The notes beneath the pieces were generated by a model. It did no database searches. It was not told the origin of the DNA and worked only from the letters and a program-made list of their open reading frames with translations. 64,000 nucleotides of DNA. Source: Ottelia alismoides. Lineage: Eukaryota; Streptophyta; Magnoliopsida; Alismatales; Hydrocharitaceae. Within the stretch, counting starts at the first letter, position 1; each line of letters opens with the position of its first letter. Where the stretch lies: contig JAZKJV010000600.1 in assembly GCA_037367405.1 (NCBI GenBank), positions 124,001 to 188,000 on the forward strand, in the 5' to 3' direction. Shown one piece after another: positions 31,022 through 44,463 of this stretch. The position numbers and the translations under genes were made by a program.

Positions 31022-32374
31022 GCACAGCTTAGTAGTCGTTTTTCCGCGGTTTTCTTTTCGCGTCTCTTTGTACATATTTTTGTATATACATTTGACCTGT
31101 TTATATATTTATCTGGTCTGACCACTCTTGTTTGATTTCTTGCGAGGTCTCGAGGACCTAGGCGGCTTTCTTCGGAAGCCGAGCAACCGCGGGAACCGGA
31201 GGCGGCTCTTTTCTTTACAGAGCCGCAGGAGAGCGCGAGGAGCGAGCAAGAGTGCGGGAGCCTCGGGATGCCCGCGAGATTAGTGTAGATTAGATTAGTT
31301 TTATTTCCTGCTTATTTGAACTGTTGTAATAATACAGGTACTCAGAGACAGTTGGACTCTCGGGTCTGTTTCGCCGAGCACCGGTGTGCTAGGGGGACCC
31401 ATCTAGATTTTTCGCGTTTTTTCGCGGTTTTAGCTTTTTAGCTGCCTTTTACGGTTTTCCGCGGTTTTTCTCGAGCCCCTAGACTTAGGATTTTCTGCTT
31501 GATTGTGCCGTAATTAGTAGGATCCCCACACTTAATTGCTTGCCTGTTCCTATAGAGCGATAATTGGACCTACTAATAATTCATTAATAAAAATAGCTGA
31601 GTCGCTTTCCTGAGAGCCTACGCGCCGCGATCCTGCCCCGTCAAGCGCTACTCCTGAACTTGACCTGTCGAGAAGAGGAGGGGTGGGTCTAGACCGGACT
31701 CTTTGGATCGAGGACGAGTGATCAGCTAGACGGTTCTGTCGAGTAGAAATTGCCTGTTTAGGACTCGATTTTCACCACTGCACCATATAGGTAGTTTCTT
31801 TTCAGTCTTTAAATTCTGCGCGGATCATCTTGCATGTAGACTGCTGGAGTCAGGTACGCATTTCTATCTCTGCATGCATCATTGATTTATCGCGCATCGG
31901 CTTTTTCATCTTCTCCCCCCTATTTTTGACTTAATAATCAGGAGAACCGAAAAATTCGTTAGGCGTTTTTGCTTGCATTAAAAAAATCTAAAAAAGAAAA
32001 ACCATAAAATTGGGACTGCTAAAACTATCGACTCTAAAAGACACTTCACCTAAAAATTTATCTTGGGGAGAGCAACCCCCTCATTGCTTGGTTTGATTGT
32101 GCGAGAGAGTGACCCGTACACTAGGTAAAGCCCTCCAGTGCTCATCTCGACTGATTACCGACTCTTCTGTGCGGGACAGTCGGTTGAGAGAGTATCGGGT
32201 ATCCCAGCAGGTCACGTAATCGCTCTGATATTTTGATTGTTCACCAAAATAAAAATTGACAAGATAATTTGACCGAGCCTTTACGGTCTTTAGCTCGCGT
32301 TGCGTTGGTGAACTGGGGGTTTGCTTTTGATCGTAGTTTTTCCAGATCTCATCTGCCTTACTCACCAGATCACA
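31022..32374 (+). other. Leader of element C
   Basis: There is no gene. Hairpins: CGGCTT...AAGCCG at 31163-31181 with a C-TTCG-G loop, and GCGGCTCT...AGAGCCGC at 31202-31226. Both have counterparts in B with changed but paired arms. The GGAGTCAC stem of A, B and E is absent and replaced by unrelated sequence (about 31600-31740). CTTGGGGAGAGCAACCCC is kept near 32063. Confidence 0.65.
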
Positions 32375-35300
32375 ATGATGGGTAGGAGGTCTCTTAAGCA
32401 GCCTCTGGATGCACCGCTTTTTAGCACTCCTGACCATTCATCTAGGTCGGTTCGTGGGAGCTCATACCCGCTCTCCGAACCCGAGTATGACTCCACCCTG
32501 TTCCCCCTCGACCACCCTTTTTCTTCTGATTCAGAGATACCAGTGCTAGAGGAGAGACAGACAGATGATTTATCGGCACCTGAGTTCCGTTGTTTTGGTT
32601 TTTCAGAGATGATGGCTGGCAGTTCCGACGATCGCACCGGAGGTCCACGAGGAGAGCAGCATTTCGTTTTGGACCAGGGTTCGATCAACTCCACCCTGAT
32701 CGCCTCCCTCGAGTCAGTGCAGCAGCAGCTGAGGGATCAGGGAGCATTCATGATGGACATGAGGAGAGAGCTTGAGTAGATGAGAGCCAACCGCGAGAAC
32801 CGCGGAGGAGGAGGAGGACCCGACGATGCGGCAGCTGCCGCCGCAGCCGCAGCCGCGGCAGCGGCCGCAGCAGCAGCAGGAGGAGGAGGAGCACCACCAC
32901 CACTTAGATCGATGTGGGAGAACCACAATCCCGGATCGACCTTGACACACCGCTGGGTGGTACTTCCAGCCATCGTGGGGGACTTCAAGTTCCCCCCGAA
33001 CACTTTGCAGCTCTTACCTCGGTTTCACGGTATGGTCATAGAGGAGCCTCATCTCCACCTGCAGGAGTTTGAGATGATATGCAGTACTGTCCACGATCGT
33101 CAGGTGGACCAGGACACGATTCGGATGATTGCCTTCCCCTTTTCCTTGGTAGACAGAGCAACCACCTGGCTGAAGTATTTGGGGAAGTTTGTATACACTT
33201 GGGAGCAGCTCCGCGCCGAGTACTTGCACAAGTACTATCCACTTGGGCGGACGAACGCCGCTAGAGCCCTGATCAGCAACTTTTCCATGCTCCCCAACGA
33301 GCAGTTCCATGAGGCATGGGAGAGGTTTCGAGAGCTGACCGACAGATGCCCGCACCACGACATTTCCAAGCCGAACCTTGTTCAGAGCTTCTTCAGCGGG
33401 CTGACACCGGAGCTTCAGGGCTTGGTGAACGCTTCTTGTGGCGGGTCTTACTTCGCCAAGGATCACGACCAAGTCTGGGCCATCTACGAGGAGATGGCCG
33501 AGAACTATATGGTGATGTCCCAGACCAGGTTGTACACTCAGAGCAGACCCCAGCAGCCAAGACCCGTGCAGTACCAGAGGATAGCACGGGTTGACGCCGG
33601 TCCTTCCAGTTCGTCCGCAGTAGCAGCAGCACAGGCAGAGTCCACAGCTGCGGACATGGGCATCATTAGCGAGAAGTTGGATCGGATGGAGCTGATAGAG
33701 AAGAAGCAGTGCCAGAGCATCACTCAGATGGAGAAGATGGCACAAACTCTGAGCGACATGAAGACCCAGCTCATGTGTCTCCAGGAGGCACAGACGGCTT
33801 CCCAGCCCCGTCTTCTGTCGCGAGGCGATCACGGCAGCAGCAGCAGCTCGTCCCAGTGCTCCAGCTCACACCAGCAGCCTAGACAGGTTCACCTTGTACA
33901 GGAGGAGCCGTACCAGCAGCCGCAGCCCACTTACCAGTGACCACCATCTCTAGACTTGCAGATGGTGGTATACGAGCCTGATCAGCCTCTGGCAGTACTC
34001 CCGCCAGCCCCGTACGATGCAGAGCCGTTGATGGATGTCAACGGGATTTGGTATGACCGCCCTCAGCCTGGAATCCGACGAGACCATCCCGGATTCAGGT
34101 GGGGGAGTGGAGGTACCCAGCCCCAGTAGCAGCCATCTAGTCAGGGAGGGCAGTACAGCCAGCAGAGAGATCACCAGCCGCAGCAGCAGCCCCCAGTGTA
34201 CCATCCACAGCAGCAGCAGCATTCTTCCTATGGTCCTCGTCCCTATCAGCAGGGACAGTCTTGGAGGCATGAGCAGCCTCACCAGCAGCAGCAGCAGCAT
34301 CACTCATACCCCTCTCAGCCACAGTAGCAGCGGATCCAGCAGCCTCACTACCAGAGAGGCTACCCGTCGGGTTCTCATGAGAACCCTGTTTTGGATGACA
34401 TAGCCCGCCTCCTCACGGACTAGCAGGCTACCTTCAGACGGGAGATGGACGAGTTCCGCCAGGAGATGTGGGACATTGTGAGAGGGAAGGCCGCCATCCC
34501 TGCCCAGATCGATCTGAACCCCAACAACCTGAAGCGGAAATCTGAGTAGGTAGTTTGTACTGAGTATACCACTCCTAGTGATGCATTTGGTGATATGACT
34601 GGATATCTGTTTGATACTGATTTTGTCACACTTAGGAGAGGTAGGATGCCAGCAGGGGCGCCTCGTCTGAGCTACATCATGAGGATCCACCTAGAGCGCC
34701 CGATGAGGAGGATGATGACGGTGGTACTGATGCCACCAAGGATGCTGATTCCACCGGCAGTACTGAGGCCGTCGTTTCACCAGTTCGAGGAGGTGGTACT
34801 GAGGCCTCTCCGGATGCCGAGCCAGAGTGCGATACTGAGGCCGCGAGTCTTCCAGCTGAGCCAGCCGATGGTGGAACTGAGGCCACCAGAGTTCATGTAG
34901 AGAGATCTGTTGTTTTTCCTTCACCTAATGTATCCCTGAACAAATCTGTGAATAAAGGAAAGGGTTTATTTTCTTCTGGTCCCACTGTGGTGCATGATGT
35001 ATGTGTGGATCTGATCGTCGAACCGCCTAGACCCTTTTCTAGTCCTTCATCTGAGAAGGACCCAGTGATCCCCTTCCCTAGAGCCCTCCAGATGGGGAAG
35101 GGGAAGAAAACAGAAAACCCAAAAAAGAGAGATCAGGAAGAGTTCAACCGGCAGATGATAGATCGTTTCCACATACAGCTGACTCTTCAGGAGGCTTTGC
35201 AGTACATCCCCCTTCTTCAGCGTTCGTTGAGAGACAGGACCACAGTCAGGAGGAAGAGGAGGAACCACCACTCTGAGATCCATGTGCTGACGAAAGCCAC

Positions 35301-38300
35301 GTGTTTCGCGATCCAGAACCGTCTGCCGGCCAAGAGGCCAGATTCAGGAGCCCCTTATGTTAGATGTCATATAAGTGAGCAGAGGTTTGACCGTACTCTA
35401 TTGGATAGCGGATCGTCGATCAACCTCCTTCCGGCAGCCCTTCTCGACCGCTTCGAGTTGGGCACTCTTAGACAGAGAAGGATAGTCCTTCAGTTTGCTG
35501 ATAGATCTGTCAAGAGGCCGAAGGGGTTGTTGCAAGATGTTGCCGTCACTATTCAGGGTCTGCAATTCCCCGTGGACTTTGTAGTGTTGGACATGGAGAT
35601 CCCTGATTCAGTGACCGATACCCCCATCATTCTAGGTCGCCCGTTCTTGGCCATATCCAAGGCAATGACCAACCATGATAGCGGGAAGGTATACTTTCGC
35701 GTCGAGGGCGAAAGTATACAAATAGAGACGGTCGAGGACAACAGAGCCAGAGAGAGATCATGCTCAGAGACTACTTCAGATACAGAGCAGCTAACAGATG
35801 CAGGGCTGATATCCACCAGGACTGTGACTTTGTGATCACAGACGATGAGGCAGTTTGGGCAGACCCAGCAGCACATGCCATCCTCTCATTTTCAGACACC
35901 GCTGATGCAGAGATGACAGCAGAGGAGAGCTTAGAGAGCACATTCCTGGTTCAGGATACTTTAGAGGCAGCAGAGCAGGTTCTTGACCGCGACACGGATT
36001 TTTGTGATGATGGTGGTATTGATGCCACCTTGTGTGATGCAGATCCCTCGGAGTCAAGAGCCTGAGTGGGCAGATTGTGAAGACTATATGCCAGACCTGA
36101 TTTCCACTGAGCCTACAGTTGAGGAGGAGGTAGATGTCGAGCAGATCAGAGACAGTTCAGTTGAGAAGCCTTCTCCAGATCCAGTTTGCGAGAGTACACT
36201 CTCAGTCTCCCGGACAGATTTGGCAGCATACACGCGTCTTCTTTCGAAGCCAGATTTGCCAGCACCCAGTTGTCCAGAGCTGAAGCCACTTCCTTCGTCG
36301 TTGAAGTATAGATTCCTTGTGGGTGAGCATGAGATGTACCCAGTCATTATCTCAGCCGATTTGACTGGAGAGCAGGAATCCCGTCTGATGGGGGTTCTTG
36401 AAAAGAACCGCAAGGCAACAGGATGGAGCGTAGCAGATCTCCATGGGATTAGTCCGGCCCTGTGCTCCCACCATATCTATCTCGAGGATGAGGCAAAGCC
36501 GTCGCGTGAGTTCCAGCGGCGGCTGAACCCAAATCTGAGAGAGGTTGTCATGAAGGAAATTTCGAAATGGTGGAGCGCCGATTTTATCTATCCCATCTCC
36601 GACTCCAAGTGGGTCAGCCCTTTACATGTGGTGCCCAAGAATACGGGCATCACTACAGTGATTAGCGAGTCTGGAGAGGAGATTGCTACACGAGTACCTA
36701 CTTCTTCGCGGGTTTGTGTTAACTACAGGAGACTCAACCAGGCCACCAAGAAGGATCATTTCCCCCTGCCCTTTATTGATCAGATTATTGAGAGACTGGC
36801 AGGGAAGAGCCATTACTGTTTTCTGGATGGGTACTCAGGCTACAACCAGGTGGCCATCGCTCCTGAGGATCAGGAGAAGACCACCTTTACCTGTCCCTTC
36901 GGCACATACGCCTTCCGACGCATGCCATTTGGGCTATGCAATGCCCCTGTGACTTTTCAAAGATGCATGCTGTAGATCTTTTCGGACATGGTAGGGGAGT
37001 GCTTAGAGGTCTTCATGGATGATTTCTCGGTTTACGGCGACGGATTTGACTCCTGTCTTGACTGCCTAGACCGAGTACTTCAGCGATGTATTGAGGTCCG
37101 CTTGGTTCTTTCTTGGGAGAAGAGTCACTTTATGGTGACTCAAGGGATGGTGCTTGGCCACATCATCTCCAACAGGGGCCTGGAGGTTGATCCGGCCAAG
37201 GTTGATGTCATTAGAAAACTCACACCACCGTCCAACTTACGGAAGTTACGGTCTTTCCTGGGGCACATCGGTTTCTATCGGCGATTCATTCGTGATTTCA
37301 GTAGGGTTTCCCGACCGTTGACTGACTTGCTAACGAAAGACACCGAGTTCCTTGTCGATGACAAGTGTCTTTCGTCGTTTAAGACTCTCAAGCATTGTAT
37401 TGTTGAGGCTCCTGTCCTCCAGCCACCAGATTGGTCTCTCCCATTCGAGATCATGACGGATGCCTCCGATTTTGCCATGGGGGCTGTGCTGGGACAGAGG
37501 AGGGATGGAGTCCCATTTGCTATCCACTATGCTAGCCGCACCTTGGATTCCGCCCAGCGGAATTATACAGTCACAGAGAAGGAGATGCTAGCAGTAGTGT
37601 TCGCCCTAGATAAGTTCAGATCGTACATCATTGGATCTAGAGTGACTTTGTATACAGATCATACCGCCATCCGATACCTCATGGCAAAGAAGGATGCCAA
37701 GGCCAGACTGACTAGATGGATCCTTCTACTCCAGGAGTTCGATATTGAGATCAAGGATAAGCCTGGAGTCAAGAATGTGGTGGCGGATCATCTCTCCCGT
37801 TTAGAGCAGCCTGAGGAGTCTGAGCAGATTGATCCCATTTGTGAGACCTTCCCAGATGAGGCGATCCTTGCTATCGCCTCACTCCCGTGGTATGCTGATA
37901 TTGTGAACTTTCTTGTTGCTAAGAAAGTCCCACAAGGTTGGCCTAGACAGAGGCTTGAGACCTTCCTCGTGAAGGCCAAGTCTTACCACTAGGAGGATCC
38001 CATCCTTTACCACGAAGGAGGGGATAGTGTCTGGCGTAGGTGCATCCCTCAGGATGAGCACCATAGCGTCCTCACTTACTGCCACAAGCTTGAGGCAGGA
38101 GGACATCACTCTGGGAGGAGAACGGCACAGAAAGTGCTCCAATCTGGCTTGTGGTGGCCTACCCTCTTCAAGGACTCTGATGAGTTCGTGAAGAGGTGTA
38201 CTGACTGTCAGAGGATGGGCGCTTGTGGACAACGTGATATGATGCCGATGCAGCCCATTCACTTCTGTGGGGTTTTTGACGCATGGGGCATCGATTTCAT

Positions 38301-39182
38301 GGGTCCATTCCCTAAGAGTCAGGGATTTGAGTACATTCTGTTGGCCGTTGACTATGTTAGTCGTTGGGTTGAGGCTATCCCCGCCCGAGCCGCTGATGCG
38401 AGGACTGTTTGCAGATTTTTGAGGAAGCACATCATCACGCGGTTCGGGGTACCTTGAGTATTGATTTTTGATGGGGGTCTCATTTCATCAACGACCAGGT
38501 GAAGGCACTTGCTAGTGAGTTTGGCATAGACCATCAAGTTGCCACTCCATACCATCCACAGACGAATGGTCTAGCCGAGGTCTCGAACAGGGAGATCAAG
38601 ACTATTTTGCAGAAAGTCGTCCGCCCTGACCGAAAGGATTGGTCACAGCTTTTGGACTCGGTCTTGTGGGCATATAGGACGTCTTTCAAGACACCATTGG
38701 GCACATCTCCCTTTCGCCTAGTTTATGGCAAGCCGTGCCATTTACCTGTTGAGTTGAGGCACAAGTCACTTTGGGTAGTCACGGATATTCTTTTAGATCC
38801 AGATAGTGTAGGAGACCAGAGGAGGGCAGAGTTAGCAGCCTTGGAGGAGCTTAGAGATACAACCTTCTCAAACAGCCTACAGTATAAGGAGAGAGTGAAA
38901 GAGTGGCATGATTCTCATATCAGCCACAAGCATTTTGAGCCTGGACAGAGAGTATGGTTGTTTGATACTAGGCTTTGTCTATTTCCAGGGAAGCTACAGA
39001 GCAAATGGAAGGGACCATATCTTGTGAGAAAGGTATACGACAACGGTAGCATTGATATATCCGAGTTGTCTTCTGAGAGTACCTTTCGAGTGAACGGCCA
39101 GCGGCTCAAGCCATTTCTAGATCATGAGCCGTGGGTCGTTGATGTTGCCCCTATTCACTTTGCGTCAGATGTGGTCTCTTGA
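32375..39182 (+). pseudogene. gag-pol: Broken gag-pol of element C
   Basis: Collinear with the intact Gag-Pol of A: MMGRRS start at 32375, Ala tract (32828-32880), Gag core, Gln-rich part, protease (LLDSGSS near 35400), RT, RNase H, integrase, GPY end. In-frame stops lie at 32777, 33938, 34127, 34325, 34421, 34547, 36973, 37990 and 38455. Frame changes occur near 34650, 35800, 36050 and 38470 (one base missing in a G-run). The normal TGA is TCA, so the last frame runs seven codons further to 39182. Four stops are CAG-to-TAG changes and one a CGA-to-TGA change, matching deamination of methylated cytosine. It is not functional. Confidence 0.93.
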
Positions 39183-41222
39183 TTCACATCTATTGCATCT
39201 CACGCCTGATTATCACTGTTCTTCCGACCTGTATAGATCCAGTTGTCCATATCACTCTATTCTTTAGTCCCACATCCCTTTTCTCATCTTATGATTATGC
39301 TATACTTAGGGTGTACTTTACCCTAAGTATAGGGGGGATGTAGGACCTACGGGTATTCTTTTCATTCTTTCTACCCCTGTTTTGCTGCCTATACTTAGGG
39401 ATATTTTACCCTAAGTATGGGGGGGGCAGACACTGTACATTCTTCACTCGGATTTCGCTTCATGTACAGCTTGCTATACTTAGGATTATTTAATCCTAAG
39501 TATAGGGGGAAACCATCGAGTTCTCCTCATTCTATTCATTTATTCATTTCTGTACCTAGCCATTCCTTTTCACTTCCCTCTTACTAAGCACGAGTTATGT
39601 CTTCTTCATCGCTCTTGATCACTCTGAGGACATCGTTCGAGCTAAGTATAAGGAGGTGTGTATATATTTCATATATACTTTAGCCATAACTCGTACTTTG
39701 TGTGAGTGTGTTAATAAATAAAATGGCTAAAAACCCTAAAAATCACAAAAATTAAAAAATTTTCCTGTAAATAATAATTCTTTTATTGCACATACATAGC
39801 TAGTGTACAAAATTATTTTTGTAAAAATGTTTTCAAAAAGTTTTTGTGTAAAGCTTGTGTAAATATTTTCTTATCAAAATTATGTATATAGTACAAAATT
39901 TTTCCAAAATGTTTTAAAAATCAAAAGTTTGCAAAAATCTTGTGTAAATTTGTGTAAATACTTTTGCAAAACTTGCACTTCATGCATCCATCCATTCATG
40001 ATTTCAAACATTTTTCAAAAATTTTGCACGAGTGTAAATATTTGTAAATAGCATCTTTGTGTATATATGTATATAGTTTTTCCTGGATGATAGTTGACAT
40101 TTAAACTAGCCTGGAATTAAATTGAGAAATGGAGCTTGATTAAGATCTTAATCCACCTAATTCTAAGAGGAACCTTATAGGGCTTAGGGTTAAGGCTTTT
40201 CTGGTCCATAAGGACTTAATTCTTTGAGTCCACTAGGCTATGAGCATATGTCATCTTGATGAGCCTAAGTAGAGCACTTAACAACACATGCATGACTCTT
40301 AGAGACGATGGCTTGACTTGCACCAGCACCTTACACATAGCTCTCCACGGATGAGGTGGTGAGGAGGCAGTTTCCTTTGGCTTGGGGTAGCATATGAGGG
40401 TAGTACTTCTAGGAGGAACCTCTCTTCTTCTAGTGAAGGAAGTGCGTCTCAACTTGGTCTAGTGGTGATGAAGGCTAAAGACAGAAGCCGTGGGTTGCAA
40501 TAAAGCTTCAAAAGAGGGATAGTCTACTGGATCAAGAGGAAAATTTCTTGTATATATGCTGCACCATGTAGATATGTTGTACAGAGGCACTTGAAAAAAA
40601 ATGCAAAAAGAACTCCAAACAAGTGGTGGGTCGGATTGAAAATTTAATAACCCCACCGGAGTGTATATAGTCAAATAAAGCAAAAGCTTATGGTATCCAT
40701 GTTACATCTCATGAAGCTTGCAACGGGAGACTTAGCTACACTGGCTGAGCTCCCAAAAGTCTATACTTCTTCCCCCTCTTCTTGAGCCGGTTGCACTTGA
40801 ACTTAGAAGGGAATACCCTGCTTCTCGAGGAAAGAGTTGCTAGACCGAGGCATTAGAGTTACCAGGTTGGGGGAGGTTGTTTCTTTGTTACTTCTGAGGT
40901 GGGGAGCTACATATCACTTACACTGCATGGAAAGATTCATGGTCATTAGAGTTTGTGTATGTAGACTTGTTCTGATCTGGTTTATTGAGGAGTCTTGTCC
41001 ATAGATTGCTGGAACTTAGAGGCTGTTGAGTTTTAAGCTTAAGTCTAAATAAGGTTCCGACACATTAATAATCCAAAGATCTGATCGAGCTCCATAATTC
41101 AATTTAATGAAGGAAAGTTTAATCTTCAACCTTGATCCATGCACATTTCTCTCTTTTTCTTTTTCTTTCTTTCTTTTTCACTTCTTTTTCAAATAAGTGT
41201 TTGCTAAGGGACTAGCAAAAGT
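39183..41222 (+). other. 3' non-coding region of element C with hairpin chain
   Basis: There is no env frame. Hairpins lie at 39300-39332, 39389-39420 and 39474-39505, as in A. The fourth PPT-like copy is decayed (AAGTATAAGGAGG, about 39645). The conserved middle block lies at about 40080-41100 and the TTTGCTA/TAGCAAA repeat just before the PPT. Confidence 0.8.
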
Positions 41223-41235
41223 TAAGTATAGGGGG
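41223..41235 (+). promoter_or_regulatory. Polypurine tract of element C
   Basis: TAAGTATAGGGGG directly precedes the 3' LTR. Confidence 0.8.
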
Positions 41236-44200
41236 TGATGAATACCCATTCGTCACTCTTTATTCTTATATTTTAGCTACAAAAACCTTTGCAAATGCAT
41301 GTATATTCATGTAAATACAAATAATTATCAAAAGCATGCATTGTATAAAGTTTAATAATTAGCATGTTTTTGTGCAAAAATAAAATAATAAAGAGTAAAA
41401 AGAAAAAGAGGGAAATATTTAGAATAAATATTGAGCAACCTAATCCCAAGGGAGGGCTCAGCATGGGCCTGACCGCATAAAAGCCAAAGTAGAGGGAGAT
41501 AGGGACTCATGTGTGTAAATATATATGTAAATAGAATAAAAATATTTTCCTCCCAAAAAGAGACTAAAATTGGATTGTAAATATTTGTATATATTTATAT
41601 AAAATCAAGATAAAAATAGAAATATTAAAAAGAAAACAAAAACATCACTCATGTACATAGTCACCATGTGTATAGTCCATTCACCTTGCATTTATTTAGC
41701 CTTATAAATAAATAAAATTAATTTCCAAAAAAATCTTGTATATATTCTATCCTTTATGGTGTAAATAAATAAAATAAATTAAAACAAAAACAAAATAAAA
41801 AGAATAAAATTAAAAATCAAAAATACTTTGTAAATATATCATGTATATATATGCACATATCTATTTATTTCACCTATGTATAAAAATAATAAAAATAAAA
41901 TAAAAATATCTTTTTATTCCTTATTTTATGATATAAATAAATAAAATATAAAATGGGAATAAAATTGTATAAAAATAACAAATTAAAAATCAAAATTAAA
42001 AAAAAACCCATATTGTATATATATATCTATGTATAGTACTATATTATAAATACCTTATTTTTATTTTGAAAAATTAATTAAAAATCACCAAAAAAATAGA
42101 AAAAAATTAAAACAAAAATATTTCATGTTTTCACTTTTTAATAATTCTGCCATTTACTATTTATAATTGATTTTTCAATTCTTTTCCACGTGGCAGCTTC
42201 CCGTTGGTCCACGGGGATGTTGACCTCCGGTCAACTCCCTCCGCGGACCTCCTTCTCCAACGGATCTCACGCCTGACCCGACTTCTCCTCTTTTTCCGCG
42301 CTCGATCCGCTCGCCATCCCCCTAAACCCCAGGCCCATCTTAACCGTGGCAGATCCAGCACCATCGCCGGCGCATCCGCATCGAGATCTGCGCCTCGTGC
42401 AGCCCTACCCGGTCACTCCTAGCCGGACTGACACCCATACTTAAGCTGAGCTCCGCCACCCTAATTCTCATCTTTGGCTCATTCGCTCCACCCCCAGTGA
42501 CCTCCAGTGTGAGTGAGAGTGACAGCTCGCTCCAGGTGCTGTCGCAGCGAGGAGAGGGCGTTCAGACCACTGATCCGGCGAGTCACCACCGCCGTGCTCC
42601 GCCCAGAGCAGGAGCTCGAGCCTCGGAGGTCGACGCTCCTCGAGGCGAGGACCCAGAGCATCCCCTGCTCAACCCCAGTCGATTCATCCACCCAGGTAGA
42701 CCCATTTCCCTTTCCTTTTCGCTAATTTCAGATTACCCCCAATTCGCTCCTCCGCCGAACACCTTCGATTCCGATCACGTTAGCCATCCCCTCGACCATC
42801 GGGCTATACCATAGCCTCCGCCTTCCCCCACGCACGTTCTGCACCCTTCCATTCAACCCAGCTCGCACAGGAGCTGGGGTTCGAGCTCCTCTGTCGACCC
42901 CCTCGCCGGAGCTCGCCCACACCAACCCCCCGACCACCTTCACCACGCCTAACGGGGTCGAGGCAGTTTGCCCTCGACCCGCGAGCTTTCTGGTCTACTT
43001 TGCAGGTTCATCCAAGCTCGTCTGAGGGCTGGGACCATTCGGTCCAGTAGCTCCACCTCCGCCGACCTCGCCGGAGCTCTCCAGGACTCGGTTGGGTCAT
43101 CGGAGGACACCACGCGACGCGGAAGCCTCCCACACACCTTCTCCGATCTTCAGCGAGCTTCCAGGAGGACACTAGCACCGCCACGAGCCTGGCGAAGTTC
43201 GCCGGCGCCCAGTTCGTCCAGCATCCTCCGTCGCCGTCCGATCGACCTTCATCTTCAGTTCGCATCCCAGCCATCCATTCAAGGAGCAGCTCTGACCGTC
43301 CGATCATCTGAAGACTCGATCCGCACCGTTGGCTCAGCGAGGCTTAGCCACAGCGTCTTGTACCCGTTCGATCATCCACGTGGCTGAGCCTCCACCGTCC
43401 GATCAGAGCGGAAGCCCTTCATTCACCCACGATGCACCTCAGCCGTTAGATCTTCCACGTGGAAGCTTCCTAGCTGCTCGATCGTGCCGAGGGTTCTTTC
43501 GTTGTGCGTCATGCCTCCTCGACCGTCAGATCCAGCACGTGGCGCACATCCAGCCCTCGATATTTAATAAGGGGTAATTTGTTCTTAGGCCCCTCTGCTT
43601 TTCGCATTTATTAGTTAGTCCTATAAATATTTTAGCAAGTTCATTTTATTCCGCACATTTTGCACTTAGGACCTCGTACTTTCTTTATTTGCATTTATAC
43701 CCCTGTCTACGTGGACCACGTGCATCGTCGCGTGAATTTCTTTGGTGTATTTGCATTGACGCCCTTGTAGTTCTGGTTTGTTCTAAAATGAATGAAAATT
43801 TTTAGAAAATTGCATTTATACCCAAGTGAGTTATTTTTATATGCATGTGCGTGATATTTGTGGGTAAATTACAAATAAGTCCTCGGACTTTTGGTACCTA
43901 TTTCCAAATAGCCCCAGAACTTTGTTTTTATTGCAAGTAGGTCCCTGAGTGCCCCAGACACGTGCTTCGCACGTGATTTCTTGGGATTTTTGCACCGGAC
44001 CCCCCAGGACTCTCACTATTTGCGTTTAGGTCCCTGTGTATTGTGCCCTTGTGTGTGATTTTAATAAAATAGCAAATCAACTCCAAATTTGATGAAAATT
44101 GGATACATGGCTCCTGCCATGATGTAAAATTTTATGTAAATTTTGGAGACATTTTAGACACTGTTTGATATTTTTAAAAATTCAAAAACACATATTTTGT

Positions 44201-44463
44201 TTACTGACTGATTTAAAAAAATAGTAAAACTTATCTAAAAATTACAAAAAAAATTAGCTACTGTTTAATTTTTTGTGCTTGATTTTCTAGCCAATTGTGG
44301 CTATTTTTCATTATTTAAAACTCCTAAAAATTAAAAAACCCCCTAAAAACTCATAAAAATTCTAATAAATAATCTCAAAATCCAAAAACAATAATTAAGG
44401 TGCCAAAATTTTCCTTATTTCTTTCTCTATACAGGAAACTTACCTCCAGGCTTATTGGGGACT
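41236..44463 (+). repeat. 3' LTR of element C, truncated by D/E insertion
   Basis: The first 3228 bp of the LTR, homologous to the 5' LTR up to '...CTTATTGGGGACT' (30480 in the 5' copy). The putative intron is 42696-43005. It carries no gene. Confidence 0.92.
44459..44463. repeat. Left target duplication of D/E (GGACT, one side only)
   Basis: The last five bases of the C LTR before the D LTR. The uninterrupted site in the C 5' LTR reads GGACTCTTAGAT, so the right boundary outside the window should read GGACT followed by CTTAGAT. Confidence 0.55.

Larger units (their letters stand above)
27217..44463 (+). mobile_element. Element C: degenerate Athila-type element, 3' LTR interrupted
   Basis: It has a 5' LTR, PBS, leader, broken gag-pol, 3' hairpin region, PPT and the first 3228 bp of its 3' LTR. 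The LTR pair differs by many substitutions and several indels, far more than the pair of A. The D/E insertion at 44463 splits the 3' LTR. Lacking an intact polyprotein it could move only with enzymes supplied by a relative. Confidence 0.9.
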
